Counted from the stretch's first letter, positions 46,440-55,649 are shown. The stretch: DNA of 64,000 bases from Azospirillum sp. TSH100 (GCF_004923295.1 NZ_CP039635.1:702501-766500); one strand, 5' to 3'. Notes: generated by a model from the letters alone, not told the origin. Numbers and translations are program-made.

Positions 46440-47387
46440 ATGACGAAAGCCCCCGTGACCATCGTCGAGGTCGGCCTGCGCGACGGGCTCCAGATCCTCG
46501 ACCGCGTGGTTCCCACCACCGACAAGCTGCGCTGGCTGGAGGCCGAGCACCGTGCCGGCGTCCGTCGGTTCGAGGCCGCCTCCTTCGTTCCGCCCAGGCT
46601 GCTGCCCCAGATGGCCGACGCCGCCGAGGTGGTGGCCGGCGCCCGCAAGCTGCCCGGCGTCATCGTCCACACGCTTGCCCCCAACCTGAAGGGCGCCGTG
46701 GCAGCTCTTGCCGCCGGCTCCGACGTCATCGTCCTGCCCCTGTCGGCCAGCGAGGCGCACAGCCGGGCCAACATCCGCAAGACCCGCGAGGAGTCAGTGG
46801 AGGAACTGGCCCGCGCCTGCCGCGCCCGTGATGAAGGCGGTTACAAGACCCGCATCGACGCCGGCATCTCGACCGCCTTCGGCTGCACCATCCAGGGCGA
46901 GGTGCCGGAGGACGAGGTGGTCCGCCTGTGCGAATCCTGCCTGGAGGCCGGGGCCGACCGCGTGGCGCTGGCCGATACCGTCGGCTATGCAGATCCCGCC
47001 CAGGTCCGCCGCCTCTACAAGCGGGTGAAGGACGTCGCCGGCGACCGGCTGCAAAGCGCCCATTTCCACGACACCCGCGGTCTCGGCCTCGCCAACTGCC
47101 TCGCCGTGCTGGAGATCGGCATCCGCGAATTCGACGCCTCGCTAGGCGGGCTCGGGGGCTGTCCACATGCCCCCGGCGCCAGCGGCAATGTCGCGACCGA
47201 GGATCTGGCCTTCATGCTGGAGGCGATGGGCTTCGATACCGGCATCGACCTGGACGCCCTGATCGAGGCGCAACGCCTGCTCGCCACCCTGCTTCCCGGC
47301 CAGACGCTGCACGGCAAGATCGCCGCCGCCGGCCTGCCCAAGCATTTCTACCAAAGCCGTTTCCACCGGAGCCCCGTCCATGCCTGA
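46440..47387 (+). CDS. HMG-CoA lyase family enzyme
   Basis: A 315-residue TIM-barrel lyase of the hydroxymethylglutaryl-CoA lyase family. 'VEVGLRDGLQ' (residues 9-18, catalytic arginine and metal aspartate), 'HFHDTRGLGLANCLAVL' (metal histidines) and 'LGGLGGCPHAPGASGNVATED' (the cysteine signature) are intact. It should split a 3-hydroxy-acyl-CoA into acetyl-CoA or propionyl-CoA plus an oxo acid. Together with the CoA-transferase that overlaps it by 8 bases, it could degrade 3-hydroxy-3-methylglutarate or citramalate imported by the TRAP system. Which substrate is used cannot be seen. Confidence 0.88.
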   Translation: MTKAPVTIVEVGLRDGLQILDRVVPTTDKLRWLEAEHRAGVRRFEAASFVPPRLLPQMADAAEVVAGARKLPGVIVHTLAPNLKGAVAALAAGSDVIVLPLSASEAHSRANIRKTREESVEELARACRARDEGGYKTRIDAGISTAFGCTIQGEVPEDEVVRLCESCLEAGADRVALADTVGYADPAQVRRLYKRVKDVAGDRLQSAHFHDTRGLGLANCLAVLEIGIREFDASLGGLGGCPHAPGASGNVATEDLAFMLEAMGFDTGIDLDALIEAQRLLATLLPGQTLHGKIAAAGLPKHFYQSRFHRSPVHA

Positions 47388-48603
47388 CAGCATCCCCCTT
47401 CCCTTGGCCGGCATCCGCGTCGTCGAATTCTCCCACATGGTGATGGGCCCGACCTGCGGCATGATCCTGGGCGACCTCGGCGCCGACGTGATCAAGGTGG
47501 AACCGGTGACGGGCGACAAGACCCGCGCCCTGCCGGGGGCCGCCGCCGGCTTCTTCCGCACCTTCAACCGCAACAAGAAGTCGCTGGCCGTCGATCTGAA
47601 CAGCCCCGACGGACTGGCCGCCGTGCACAGGCTGGTCGACACCGCCGATGTGGTGCTGGAGAATTTCCGCCCCGGCCTGATGGCGAAATACGGTCTCGAT
47701 TACGCCAGTCTCTCGGCGCGCAACCCTCGCGTTATCAACCTGTCGCTGAAGGGCTTCCTCCCCGGACCCTATGAGAAGCGCACCGCGCTGGACGAGGTGG
47801 TGCAGATGATGGCCGGCCTCGCCTACATGACCGGCCCGACCGGCCGGCCGCTGCGCGCCGGCAGCTCGGTCAACGACATCATGGGCGGCATGTTCGGGGT
47901 GATCGGCGTCCTGGCGGCGCTGCGCACCCGCGACGCCACCGGCCGCGGCCAGGACATCCAGTCCGGCCTGTACGAGACCTGCGTCCTGCTGTCGGCCCAG
48001 CACATGCAGCAGTTCGCCGTGACCGGCGAGGCCCCGCCGCCCTTCCCCGAACGCATCGCCGCCTTCAGCATCTACGACACCTTCGAGGTCAAGGACGGCG
48101 AGCAGATCTTCCTCGGCGTGGTCAGCGACGTGCAGTGGCGGACCTTCTGCACCGCCTTCGGCTTCGACGACCTGGCCGCCGACTCCAGGCTGGACGGCAA
48201 CACCAAACGCTGTCAGGCCCGCGACTGGATGCTGCCCGAAATCCGCCGCCGCCTCGCCGCCTACAGCAAGGCCGAGATATCCCGTCTGTTCGAGCGCAAC
48301 GGCCTGCCCTATGCCCCGATCAACCGGCCGGAGGAGCTGTTCGACGATCCGCACCTGATCGAGAGCGGCGGGCTCGCCGCCATCACCACCGAAACGGGCG
48401 GGGAAACCCGCGTTCCGCTTCTGCCGCTGACGCTGGACGGCCGCCGGTTGGAACCGCGCATGGCGCTGCCTTCGGTGGGTGCGCAGAGCGCGACGCTGCT
48501 GGCCGAACTGGGCTACAGTCGTGCCGACATCGACCGCCTGCTCGCCGCCGGGGTGGTCGCTGACCCGGCAGCGGAGACGGAGGCCGAACGGCTCGCCTCC
48601 TGA
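47380..48603 (+). CDS. CaiB/BaiF (class III) CoA-transferase
   Basis: A 407-residue class III CoA-transferase. 'GIRVVEFSHMVMGPTCGMILGDLGADVIKVEP' in parts at the N-terminus, 'NRNKKSLAVDL', the catalytic aspartate in 'RTALDEVVQMMAGLAYMTG' (near residue 139) and 'RGQDIQSGLYET' are family landmarks. It should activate the imported acid by moving CoA from a donor such as succinyl-CoA. Gene overlap with the lyase argues that the two act in series. Confidence 0.9.
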   Translation: MPDSIPLPLAGIRVVEFSHMVMGPTCGMILGDLGADVIKVEPVTGDKTRALPGAAAGFFRTFNRNKKSLAVDLNSPDGLAAVHRLVDTADVVLENFRPGLMAKYGLDYASLSARNPRVINLSLKGFLPGPYEKRTALDEVVQMMAGLAYMTGPTGRPLRAGSSVNDIMGGMFGVIGVLAALRTRDATGRGQDIQSGLYETCVLLSAQHMQQFAVTGEAPPPFPERIAAFSIYDTFEVKDGEQIFLGVVSDVQWRTFCTAFGFDDLAADSRLDGNTKRCQARDWMLPEIRRRLAAYSKAEISRLFERNGLPYAPINRPEELFDDPHLIESGGLAAITTETGGETRVPLLPLTLDGRRLEPRMALPSVGAQSATLLAELGYSRADIDRLLAAGVVADPAAETEAERLAS

Positions 48604-48645
48604 CCGTCGCCCAGCCACGGCAGGCCCGAAAAAGGGATAAGAAGA

Positions 48646-49230
48646 ATGAGCACCGAGAGCGCAACTGACGCCGCCTTTGAAACCGGGGAGACCCTGCTCG
48701 CCCGCCATCCCGGCGCCATCATCCGGCCCGTCCGGGGCGTGTGGCCGCGCATCGCCGCCGACGCCCATGTCGCGCCCGGCGCCGTGGTGGTCGGCGACGT
48801 CACCATCGGGGCGGAGGCCAGCGTCTGGTACGGCTGCGTCCTGCGCGGCGACGACCACAGCATCACCGTCGGCCCGCGCACCAACATCCAGGACGGCACC
48901 ATCATCCACGTCATGCTGAACGACTACCCCACCGTCATCGGCGCCGACGTGGTGATCGGCCATGGCGTGCGGATGCATGGCTGCACGCTGGCGGACGGCT
49001 GCCTGATCGGTATCGGCGCCATCGTGCTGGACGGCGCGGTGGTGGAAAGCGGCGCCATGCTGGCCGCCGGCGCGGTGCTGACCCCGCGCAAGCGCATCCC
49101 CGCCCGCCAACTCTGGGCCGGCAGCCCGGCCAAGCATCTGCGCGACGTCACCGATGCCGAGGTGGAGTTCATCGCCTTCGACGTCCGCCACTATGCCGGG
49201 CTGGCGCGGGCTGCGGCGGGACGTGGGTGA
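48646..49230 (+). CDS. Gamma-carbonic anhydrase / hexapeptide-repeat protein
   Basis: A 194-residue left-handed beta-helix protein. Hexapeptide turns run from about residue 40 to 150; the metal histidines are in 'GTIIHVMLNDYP', 'GHGVRMHGCTL', as in gamma-type carbonic anhydrases (YrdA/CaiE-like). It follows the CoA-transferase by 42 bases. CaiE in carnitine operons is a relative found beside CoA-transferases, so a helper role for the CoA enzyme is as plausible as carbonic anhydrase activity. Confidence 0.85.
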   Translation: MSTESATDAAFETGETLLARHPGAIIRPVRGVWPRIAADAHVAPGAVVVGDVTIGAEASVWYGCVLRGDDHSITVGPRTNIQDGTIIHVMLNDYPTVIGADVVIGHGVRMHGCTLADGCLIGIGAIVLDGAVVESGAMLAAGAVLTPRKRIPARQLWAGSPAKHLRDVTDAEVEFIAFDVRHYAGLARAAAGRG

Positions 49231-49944
49231 CCGCTGCCGAGGGCGCCGATCGGATGGATGCCGATTGCGACAGTGATTGCGGAGATCGCAAAAATAAAAA
49301 AATCAACCCTGCTTTCTATTGGCCGCGAAATAGCCGCGGAAACCGCAATTCGGATTGCCATGCTTCCGTCTGCGTGTGCTGTTCGGCCAATACCGCCACT
49401 TTTGCCGGAGGAGACCATCGGCCGCGAATGAATGTATTTTCATGAACCCAATTTAAAATTCAGACGCTATACAGTGCAGTATTGGGGGATCGCAGTCCTC
49501 GTTGCTGCCGGCAAAAGTCGACCATGACGCTTTCATGAAGAGCGAAGGAACGCGCGCTCCCGCCCTTGACCTTGTCCGGCCGGCGGAGTAGAGGGGCGGC
49601 ATCGTCACCGCATGATCGTTCCTGTCCGCCCGGCCCGCCGGGCCGGCGGCCGGATCGAAAAGGCAAGAGATGGACAGCCCCAGTAGTCGATCTACTCCCA
49701 TACCCCTGACGACGCCGTTCGCGGGCTGATCTCTTGCGGGGATCCACCCGCGGCCCGCCGTCGTCGGGCCGATCAGAGGTGGACCATGGTGACGTTCCTC
49801 ACCAGCCGGGTTTCCGTTCACCGCCGCCCCCACGGGCGCGCGTGCTTTTCCGTGACGGGCGATCTGCGCCCGCCAGGTCGCTGACCCCACGCCACTCTTC
49901 CTGAAAATCAGTATTGGCGGTTGCCGACCCCAGGGGAAAGAAGA
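49231..49944. other. 714-bp gap without a recognised gene
   Basis: The first part (49285-49450) is AT-rich for this genome and may hold a promoter. The second part (about 49500-49930) is GC-rich with several short dyads, among them AGTAG-TCGAT-CTACT near 49681-49697. It precedes a metal transporter gene, so a long structured leader is possible, but I could not match it to any riboswitch consensus I know. Open frames here have no family features. Confidence 0.4.
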
Positions 49945-51378
49945 ATGAGCAGTGAAAAGGAAACCGTGGCACTCGGCTCCATCCTGGCCAGCGGGGCGAT
50001 GACGGTGGGCAAGTTCGGCGTCGGGCTGTCGACCGGCAGTCTCGGGCTATTGTCGGAGGGGCTGCACAGCCTGCTCGACCTCGGTGCCACGGTGATGACG
50101 TGGTTCGCCGTGCGGGTCAGCGACAAGCCGGCGGACGCCGGGCACCCCTATGGCCATGGCAAGATCGAAAGCGTCGCCGCACTGGCGGAGACCGGGCTGC
50201 TGTTCCTGACCAGCGCCTGGATCGCCTACGAGGCGGTCCGCCGGCTGATCAACGGCGGGGTCGAGGTCGAGGCGACCTGGTGGTCGGTTGCGGTGGTGGT
50301 GGTCTGCATCGCCATCGACGCCTACCGTGCGCGCGAACTGTCGCGCGTCGCCAAGGAGACCCGCAGCCAGGCGCTGGAAGCCGACGCGCTGCATTTTTCC
50401 TCCGACATCCTGAGTTCGGCGGTGGTGCTGGTCGGGCTGGGGCTGGTGTGGCTCGGCTATCCCAAGGGCGATGCGCTGGCGGCCATCGGCGTGTCGGTGT
50501 TCGTCTGCCATGCCGGCTACCGGCTCGGCCGGCGGACCATCGACACGCTGATCGACGCGGCACCGGCCGGCACGGCGGAACGGGTCGAGGCGGTGGTGAG
50601 GGACCTGCCGGGCATCGCCGGGGTCCAGCGCGTGCGGGTCCGCCCGGCCGGCAGCGTGCTGTTCGTCGACCTCGACCTTCTGGTCGGACGGACCCTGACG
50701 CTCGACGCCGCGGCAGCGCTCCGCGAGCGGGCAATCGGGGCCGTCCAGGCCGAGATGCCCGAGGCCGAGGTTTCCGTCGCCACGCATCCGCTGGCGCTCG
50801 ACGACGAGACGGTGATGGACCGTGTGGCGGTGCGCGCTGCCGGGCTGGGGCTGGCCGTCCACCATGTCACCGTCCAGCGGGTGAACGGACGCCTTGCGGT
50901 CGGCTTCGACCTGGAGGTCGACGGCTCGCTGCCGATCGAGGCGGCGCATGCGCTGTCCTCGCGGCTTGAGGCTTCGATCAGGGAAGAGCTGGGGAGCGAC
51001 ATCGAGGTCGAAAGCCACATCGAGCCGTTGCAGGAGAATGGCCAGACCGGTGTGGATGCCGAACCCGAACTGCTGCGGGCCATCGGCGCGCATCTCTCCG
51101 CATCCCTTCCGGTGACCGGTCCGCTGCTGGATGTCCACAATCTGCGGGTTCGCCGCAGCGCCGCCGGTCTGGTCGTGACCTTCCACAGCCATGTGGTGCC
51201 CGGCACCACCGTGGTGGCGGTGCACGATGCGATCGACGCCCTGGAACGCGACCTGCGCAGCCGTTGGCCGGACATCGTCCGCGTCATCGGCCATTCCGAG
51301 CCCGATCACGAAGGGCGGCCAATGCCGGGTACTGTTTCGGGCACTCTGCCGGGCGGGAGGGGGACGGATGCAGCTTGA
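49945..51378 (+). CDS. Cation diffusion facilitator transporter with extended C-terminus
   Basis: A 477-residue metal exporter. The membrane part (residues about 1-195) has six hydrophobic segments, with 'LLSEGLHSLLDLGATVMTWF', 'HPYGHGKIESVAAL' and 'ALHFSSDILSSAVVL' carrying the metal-site histidine and aspartates. The cytosolic part is about 280 residues instead of the usual 90-100 and can be read as three successive ferredoxin-like units, each with a 'V..V.VR..G..L.V.FDL' strand pattern (starting near 205, 290 and 385). Zinc, iron, manganese or cobalt are all possible. Start ATG 49945 has GGGGAAAGAAG upstream. It overlaps the MgtC gene by 11 bases. Confidence 0.87.
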   Translation: MSSEKETVALGSILASGAMTVGKFGVGLSTGSLGLLSEGLHSLLDLGATVMTWFAVRVSDKPADAGHPYGHGKIESVAALAETGLLFLTSAWIAYEAVRRLINGGVEVEATWWSVAVVVVCIAIDAYRARELSRVAKETRSQALEADALHFSSDILSSAVVLVGLGLVWLGYPKGDALAAIGVSVFVCHAGYRLGRRTIDTLIDAAPAGTAERVEAVVRDLPGIAGVQRVRVRPAGSVLFVDLDLLVGRTLTLDAAAALRERAIGAVQAEMPEAEVSVATHPLALDDETVMDRVAVRAAGLGLAVHHVTVQRVNGRLAVGFDLEVDGSLPIEAAHALSSRLEASIREELGSDIEVESHIEPLQENGQTGVDAEPELLRAIGAHLSASLPVTGPLLDVHNLRVRRSAAGLVVTFHSHVVPGTTVVAVHDAIDALERDLRSRWPDIVRVIGHSEPDHEGRPMPGTVSGTLPGGRGTDAA

Positions 51379-52081
51379 CCTGTCCGACGCCGCCGTCGCG
51401 GCCACCACCTTCGCCCGCTTCGCCCTTGCCTTCGTTCTGGGAGCCCTGATCGGTTTCGAGCGTCAGTACCGGCAGCGGACCGCCGGGCTGCGCACCAACG
51501 TGCTGGTTGCCGTCGGGGCGGCCGCCTTCGCCGAGATCGGCATGCGGCTGCTTGGGGCCGAGGGGGCGACGCGGATCGTCGCCTATGTGGTGTCCGGCAT
51601 CGGTTTCCTCGGTGCCGGCGTCATCATGAAGGAAGGGACCAATGTCCGGGGCCTGAACACCGCGGCGACATTGTGGTGTTCGGCGGCGGTGGGGGCCTGT
51701 TCGGGCTGCGGCCTGCCCATGGAAGCGGTGATGCTGACCTTCTTCGTGCTGGCCGGCAACACGCTGCTGCGGCCGCTGGTGAATTACGTCAACCGTCTGC
51801 CGATAGACGAGCGGGTGACCGAGGCGCTCTACCGGGTGCATGTGGTCGCCAATCCGGATGGGCTTTCGGACGTGCGCGATGCCCTGGCCCGCGAACTGGA
51901 GGCTCTCGATTACCCGATCCGCGACATCGAGCAGCTGTCCGAAAGCGAGGAGCAGGTGGAATTGGCGGCGGCCCTGGTTCCGACCACCGCCAATCCCGGT
52001 GAGCTTGACCGGGCCGTTCAGAACCTGGAGAAGCAGCCGGGCATCCGGAGCGCGACTTGGACCGTCAGCACGACGACGTGA
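51368..52081 (+). CDS. MgtC/SapB family membrane protein
   Basis: A 237-residue protein with four or five N-terminal hydrophobic segments and the family motifs 'LGALIGFERQYRQRTAGLRTNVLVAVGAA' in parts, 'YVVSGIGFLGAGVIMKEG' and 'GLNTAATLWCSAAVG'. The C-terminal 90 residues form an ACT-like domain. MgtC proteins help growth at low magnesium and modulate membrane potential. The 11-base overlap with the CDF gene suggests joint work in divalent metal balance. Confidence 0.92.
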   Translation: MQLDLSDAAVAATTFARFALAFVLGALIGFERQYRQRTAGLRTNVLVAVGAAAFAEIGMRLLGAEGATRIVAYVVSGIGFLGAGVIMKEGTNVRGLNTAATLWCSAAVGACSGCGLPMEAVMLTFFVLAGNTLLRPLVNYVNRLPIDERVTEALYRVHVVANPDGLSDVRDALARELEALDYPIRDIEQLSESEEQVELAAALVPTTANPGELDRAVQNLEKQPGIRSATWTVSTTT

Positions 52082-52298
52082 CCGGTGCCGGCTCACCGGC
52101 ACCCAGACCACCATGCTCCGCGGCCATAGCGACAGGGTGACCAGCGCGGCTTTGGGACGCCGTCAGATCGTCTTCCACACCCATATGGGGCGCATAGCCT
52201 GGATCCAGGGTCATCCTGATCGGACGTGGGAGGCCATGCACGAAGCGATGGAGCAAGCGCTGGCCTCCGGCCACATGCCCCCCGTCCGTCCGGCCTTT

Positions 52299-52314
52299 GA
52301 TACCTGAGTATGGG
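52299..52314 (+). promoter_or_regulatory. ATACCT motif copy 1, upstream of the AraC gene
   Basis: GATACCTGAGTATGGG, 62 bases before the start of the AraC-type regulator. Nine to twelve positions agree with the other four copies in the 52-64 kb part. The rest of the 294-base gap after mgtC (52082-52375) holds only a doubtful 64-codon frame. Confidence 0.45.
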
Positions 52315-52375
52315 TTCCCGCACATCCGGACCTCCGGCACTGTCGCCGTCACGGTGACCTGAGCAGGAGATCGAC

Positions 52376-52996
52376 ATGGGCCTGGCTGCTTCCGAGACGG
52401 TGCGTCCTCTTCCGGCTTTGGCAGCCCCGGCGTCCGTCGGCCAAGCGCGGGATGATGGCGACAGGCTGGCGGCGGCGGCCGATCGGCTGTTGCAGGTGGC
52501 GAACGATATGCTGGCGCCGGATCGGCAGTCGGTGGAGCATTGCCTGTCGTTGGCCCTGGCCCGGCTGCAGCGCGCCGGCGGTGAGCATCATCAAGCGTCC
52601 GATGCGCCGGATGACGGCGGACAGAAAGCCGAACCGGCGAAGGCCGGGCTTGCGGCTTGGCAAGCCCGGCGGGTTATCGCCTACATCGACGACCATCTTG
52701 CCAGCTCCATCCGCAACCGCGATCTGGCCGCGGCGGCGAAGCTGAGCTGCGGCTACTTCTGTCAGGCCTTCAAGGACAGTTTCGGCTGCCCGCCGCATGC
52801 CTACATCGTACGCCGGCGGGTGGAACGCGCGAAGGAACTGCTGGAAACCACGACCACGCCATTGTCGCAGATCGCGCTCGACTGCGGCTTTTCCGACCAG
52901 TCGCATTTCTCGCGCATCTTCCGCCGCGTTGCCGGTGAAGCGCCTCGGCTGTGGCGGCACAAGCGTCTGATCGATGGGGGCGCCGAAGAGGGGTAA
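52376..52996 (+). CDS. AraC family transcriptional regulator
   Basis: A 206-residue protein with a low-complexity first half and a C-terminal AraC DNA-binding domain (residues about 98-195): first helix-turn-helix 'IRNRDLAAAAKLSCGYFCQA', second 'LSQIALDCGFSDQSHFSRIFRR'. No ligand domain is visible, so it is of the short AraC type that may respond through another protein or by its own level. A GGAG ribosome site stands before ATG 52376. Confidence 0.88.
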   Translation: MGLAASETVRPLPALAAPASVGQARDDGDRLAAAADRLLQVANDMLAPDRQSVEHCLSLALARLQRAGGEHHQASDAPDDGGQKAEPAKAGLAAWQARRVIAYIDDHLASSIRNRDLAAAAKLSCGYFCQAFKDSFGCPPHAYIVRRRVERAKELLETTTTPLSQIALDCGFSDQSHFSRIFRRVAGEAPRLWRHKRLIDGGAEEG

Positions 52997-53087
52997 CGGG
53001 CTTTTCCGGCGCGGCAAGCCCGGCGGAAGGAGGGCGGCGGCTGCCCGATGGCCCGTCTCCCGATGGCCAGTCGCCGCCGCCTTCCGT

Positions 53088-53426
53088 TCAGCCGTGCGCG
53101 GCGTAGGCGTCCATCACGCGGGTGGAATAGACCAGCGCCGCCCCGGCGTTCAGTGCGACGGCGACGCCCAGCGCTTCGGCGATCTCCTCCTGGGTGGCGC
53201 CATGTTTGATCGCCGCTTCGGTATGGACGGCGATACAGCCATCGCAGCGGATGCTGACGGCGACCGCCAGCGCGATCAGTTCCCGCACCTTGGCGCCCAG
53301 CAGATCCTTCTTCTGGCCGGCGGCGCTCAGACCGGCATAGCCCCGCACCGTGTCGGGGCTGAGCTTGGCGATCTCGCCGACGCCGGTAAGGACCTGCTGA
53401 CGGTATTCGTTCCAGTTGAGCATCAT
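53088..53426 (-). CDS. Carboxymuconolactone decarboxylase/AhpD-like protein
   Basis: A 112-residue all-helical protein with the AhpD redox motif in 'SIRCDGCIAVHTEAAIKHGA' (CxxC plus the downstream histidine). The length and CxxC suggest a small peroxidase or thiol-disulfide partner (YurZ/AhpD-like) rather than the lactone decarboxylase. GAGGAG precedes ATG 53426. Divergent from the GlxA-type regulator. Confidence 0.88.
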   Translation of the reverse strand: MMLNWNEYRQQVLTGVGEIAKLSPDTVRGYAGLSAAGQKKDLLGAKVRELIALAVAVSIRCDGCIAVHTEAAIKHGATQEEIAEALGVAVALNAGAALVYSTRVMDAYAAHG

Positions 53427-53744
53427 GGTCGTGTCTCCTCGCGGGTTCCGGTCCCGCTGTCGCGGGTGCCGGTAGGGTGGGATCACGCTACGTCCAGCCG
53501 GGGGCACGATATAGAAGGATGCACCCATCTTTTGGACGCCGTTCCGGGCACCTTACCCGGCCGCGGAGACACCGCTTTCAACCGCCGCCAGATCAGCCAT
53601 GGCGCAGCCCCCGCGGGGCATGTCCGGAATCGTCGTATCTTTGACATTCCAGACGGCGCGGCTGCCGCATAGTCTGAGCACAGCCGACGCATCGACGAAG
53701 GGGCGGCTTATGGGCGAGGCAAGACTGGAGAGGCAGGGCGGAAC
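53427..53744. other. 318-bp divergent gap between the AhpD-like and GlxA-type genes
   Basis: No gene is seen. It holds a small hairpin CCCGC-tgtc-GCGGG (53453-53466) and TTGACA at 53641-53646, which could be the -35 box for the GlxA-type gene, without a clear -10 at the best spacing. No ATACCT motif was found here. Confidence 0.35.
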
Positions 53745-54698
53745 ATGCTCACCATCGGTTTCCTGGTGTTCGACGATTTCCAGGTGATGGGAATGGCTGC
53801 GCTTTCGGCGTTCGAGATGGCGAATCTCGTGCTCGGCCGGCCGGCTTATCAGGTCCATGTCCTGTCGGAACAGGGCGGTCCGGTGCGAAACTCGCTGGGT
53901 TTTGCCGTCGAAACCCAGCCCTTCGGCGACGGCTTCTTCGACACCACCGTCACCATCGGCTCGCTGCGGGTCAAGCCGTCCACCCCCGGCCTGCTGGCTT
54001 ATCTGCGCGAGGCGGCGGGGATGTCGCGCCGGGTCGCCGGCATCTGCACCGGGGCCTATGTGCTGGCGGAGGCCGGCCTTCTCGACGGGCGCCGCGCCAC
54101 CACCCATTGGAACCATGCCCGCAGCCTCCAGCGCCTCTATCCCGCAGTGAAGGTGGAGGAGGACCGCATCTTCAGTGTCGACGGCAATGTCTGGACCTCG
54201 GCCGGGATGACCGCCGGCATCGACCTCGCCATGGCATTGGTCGAGGATGATTTCGGCGCCGAGGTTGCCAAGGCGGTCGCCCGCAAGCTCGTCGTCTATC
54301 TGCGCCGGCCCGGCGGGCAGTCGCAATTCTCCGCCCTGCTGGATCTGGAACCGCGCTCCGACCGTGTGCGGCGGGCTTTGGTCCACGCCAAGGAAAATCT
54401 GAGGAACGGGTTGTCGGTGGAGGAACTGGCGGAGGCGGCGAATCTCAGCCCGCGCCAGTTCAGCCGTCTGTTCCGCCAGGAGACCGGCCAGACCCCGGCC
54501 AAGGCGGTCGAGCATCTGCGGCTGGAGGCGGCGCGCGTGATGATGGAGGAGGGGCGCCATTCGATGGACGTGATCGCCCGCGAAACCGGTTTCGCCGACC
54601 GCGAGCGGATGCGCCGGGCCTTCCTGCGCGCCTATGGTCAGCCGCCGCAGGTGGTGCGCCGCTCCGTCGAAAGCAGCCGCGTTTCAGCGCTGGACTAG
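53745..54698 (+). CDS. GlxA family transcriptional regulator (DJ-1/PfpI domain + AraC HTH)
   Basis: A 317-residue regulator. Residues 1-190 form a DJ-1/PfpI-like domain with the nucleophile-elbow cysteine in 'VAGICTGAYVLAEAGLLDGR' and 'ATTHWNHARSL'; residues about 215-310 form the AraC DNA-binding domain ('LSVEELAEAANLSPRQFSRL', 'MDVIARETGFADRERMRRAF'). It lies 173 bases before the SDR gene on the same strand and may control it. Confidence 0.92.
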   Translation: MLTIGFLVFDDFQVMGMAALSAFEMANLVLGRPAYQVHVLSEQGGPVRNSLGFAVETQPFGDGFFDTTVTIGSLRVKPSTPGLLAYLREAAGMSRRVAGICTGAYVLAEAGLLDGRRATTHWNHARSLQRLYPAVKVEEDRIFSVDGNVWTSAGMTAGIDLAMALVEDDFGAEVAKAVARKLVVYLRRPGGQSQFSALLDLEPRSDRVRRALVHAKENLRNGLSVEELAEAANLSPRQFSRLFRQETGQTPAKAVEHLRLEAARVMMEEGRHSMDVIARETGFADRERMRRAFLRAYGQPPQVVRRSVESSRVSALD

Positions 54699-54734
54699 AC
54701 TTCGGTTCGTTCCCGGACAGTCGAGCCCTTGCTT

Positions 54735-54750
54735 AATACCTAGATATGGC
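54735..54750 (+). promoter_or_regulatory. ATACCT motif copy 2, upstream of the SDR gene
   Basis: AATACCTAGATATGGC, 122 bases before the SDR start. It is nearly the same as the copies before the molybdenum hydroxylase operon and the alpha/beta hydrolase. Confidence 0.55.
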
Positions 54751-54871
54751 TCCCGGAATATTTCCGGTGCGATAGATTTTCACATCATCGGACACGGCGT
54801 CTGTGCGGGGAGGACTTCACTTCCCCCGGCGCCCCTGCTTGCCCTTTTCAAACCTGAACGGACATCACACC

Positions 54872-55630
54872 ATGCAACTCACCGGCAACACGATCTTCAT
54901 CACGGGATCGACCTCCGGCATCGGCCGTGGTCTGGCCGAGGCGTTCCACAAGCTGGGCAATCGGGTCATCATCGCCGGCCGCCGCAAGGCCCTGCTGGAC
55001 GAGGTGACCGCCGCCAACCCCGGCATGACGGGCATCGAGCTGGACATCGCCGACCCGATCAGCATCCAGATCGCCGCCGAGCGTCTGGTGGCCGAGAACC
55101 CGACGCTGAACGTCCTGATCAACAACGCCGGCATCATGCCGTTCGACGATGCCTCCGGCCCCATCGACGACGCGCAGGCGCAGTCGATCATCACCACGAA
55201 TCTGCTCGGGCCCATCCGCATGACCTCGGCCCTGATCGAGCATCTGAAGGCGCAGCCGCGGTCGGTGATCGTCAACAACACCTCGGTGCTCGCCTACACG
55301 CCGCTGGCGACGACGGCGGTCTATTCGGCCAGCAAGGCGGCGCTGCACAGCTTCACGCTGTCCCAGCGCTTCATGCTGCGCAACACCAGCGTCACCGTGC
55401 AGGAAATCGCGCCGCCCTGGGTCAACACCGACCTGATCAAGAAGGGTGACGATCCGCGCGCCATGCCGCTGGATGCCTTCATCGAACAGACGATGGCGGC
55501 GCTCGGCACCGATGCCGAGGAGGCCATCGTCGAAGGCGCCCGGCAGATGCGCGACAATGCCGGCCCGAACGAGCATGCCCTGGTCATGGGCTTCAACAGC
55601 TACATCGCCGAGAACCCGATTCCGGTCTGA
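54872..55630 (+). CDS. Short-chain dehydrogenase/reductase (DltE-like)
   Basis: A 252-residue SDR with 'FITGSTSGIGRGLAEAFHKLG' in parts (cofactor glycines, residues 9-16), 'IAGRRKALLDEV' (NADPH-type arginines), 'LINNAGIMPFDD', serine in 'VNNTSVLAYTPLATTAVYSASKAALHS' in parts, with YxxxK. The 'INNAGI' and 'PPWVNTDLI' pattern resembles DltE-type oxidoreductases of unknown substrate. Its promoter region carries the ATACCT motif, linking it with the oxidoreductase and kinase genes further right. Confidence 0.88.
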   Translation: MQLTGNTIFITGSTSGIGRGLAEAFHKLGNRVIIAGRRKALLDEVTAANPGMTGIELDIADPISIQIAAERLVAENPTLNVLINNAGIMPFDDASGPIDDAQAQSIITTNLLGPIRMTSALIEHLKAQPRSVIVNNTSVLAYTPLATTAVYSASKAALHSFTLSQRFMLRNTSVTVQEIAPPWVNTDLIKKGDDPRAMPLDAFIEQTMAALGTDAEEAIVEGARQMRDNAGPNEHALVMGFNSYIAENPIPV

Positions 55631-55649
55631 TCGGGAGCGAAGCAAAACA

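Noticed and set aside
49460..49890. 145-residue minus-strand frame in the gap before the CDF gene
   Set aside because: No ribosome site or domain, and composition typical of a chance frame.
49480..49944. Manganese (yybP-ykoY), magnesium or guanidine riboswitch before the CDF gene
   Set aside because: GGAGTAG and CTACTCCC are suggestive but the remaining conserved parts of those RNAs could not be placed on either strand.
52113..52307. 64-codon plus-strand frame between mgtC and the AraC gene
   Set aside because: No ribosome site, no similarity to a family, and the ATACCT motif overlaps its end; probably non-coding.
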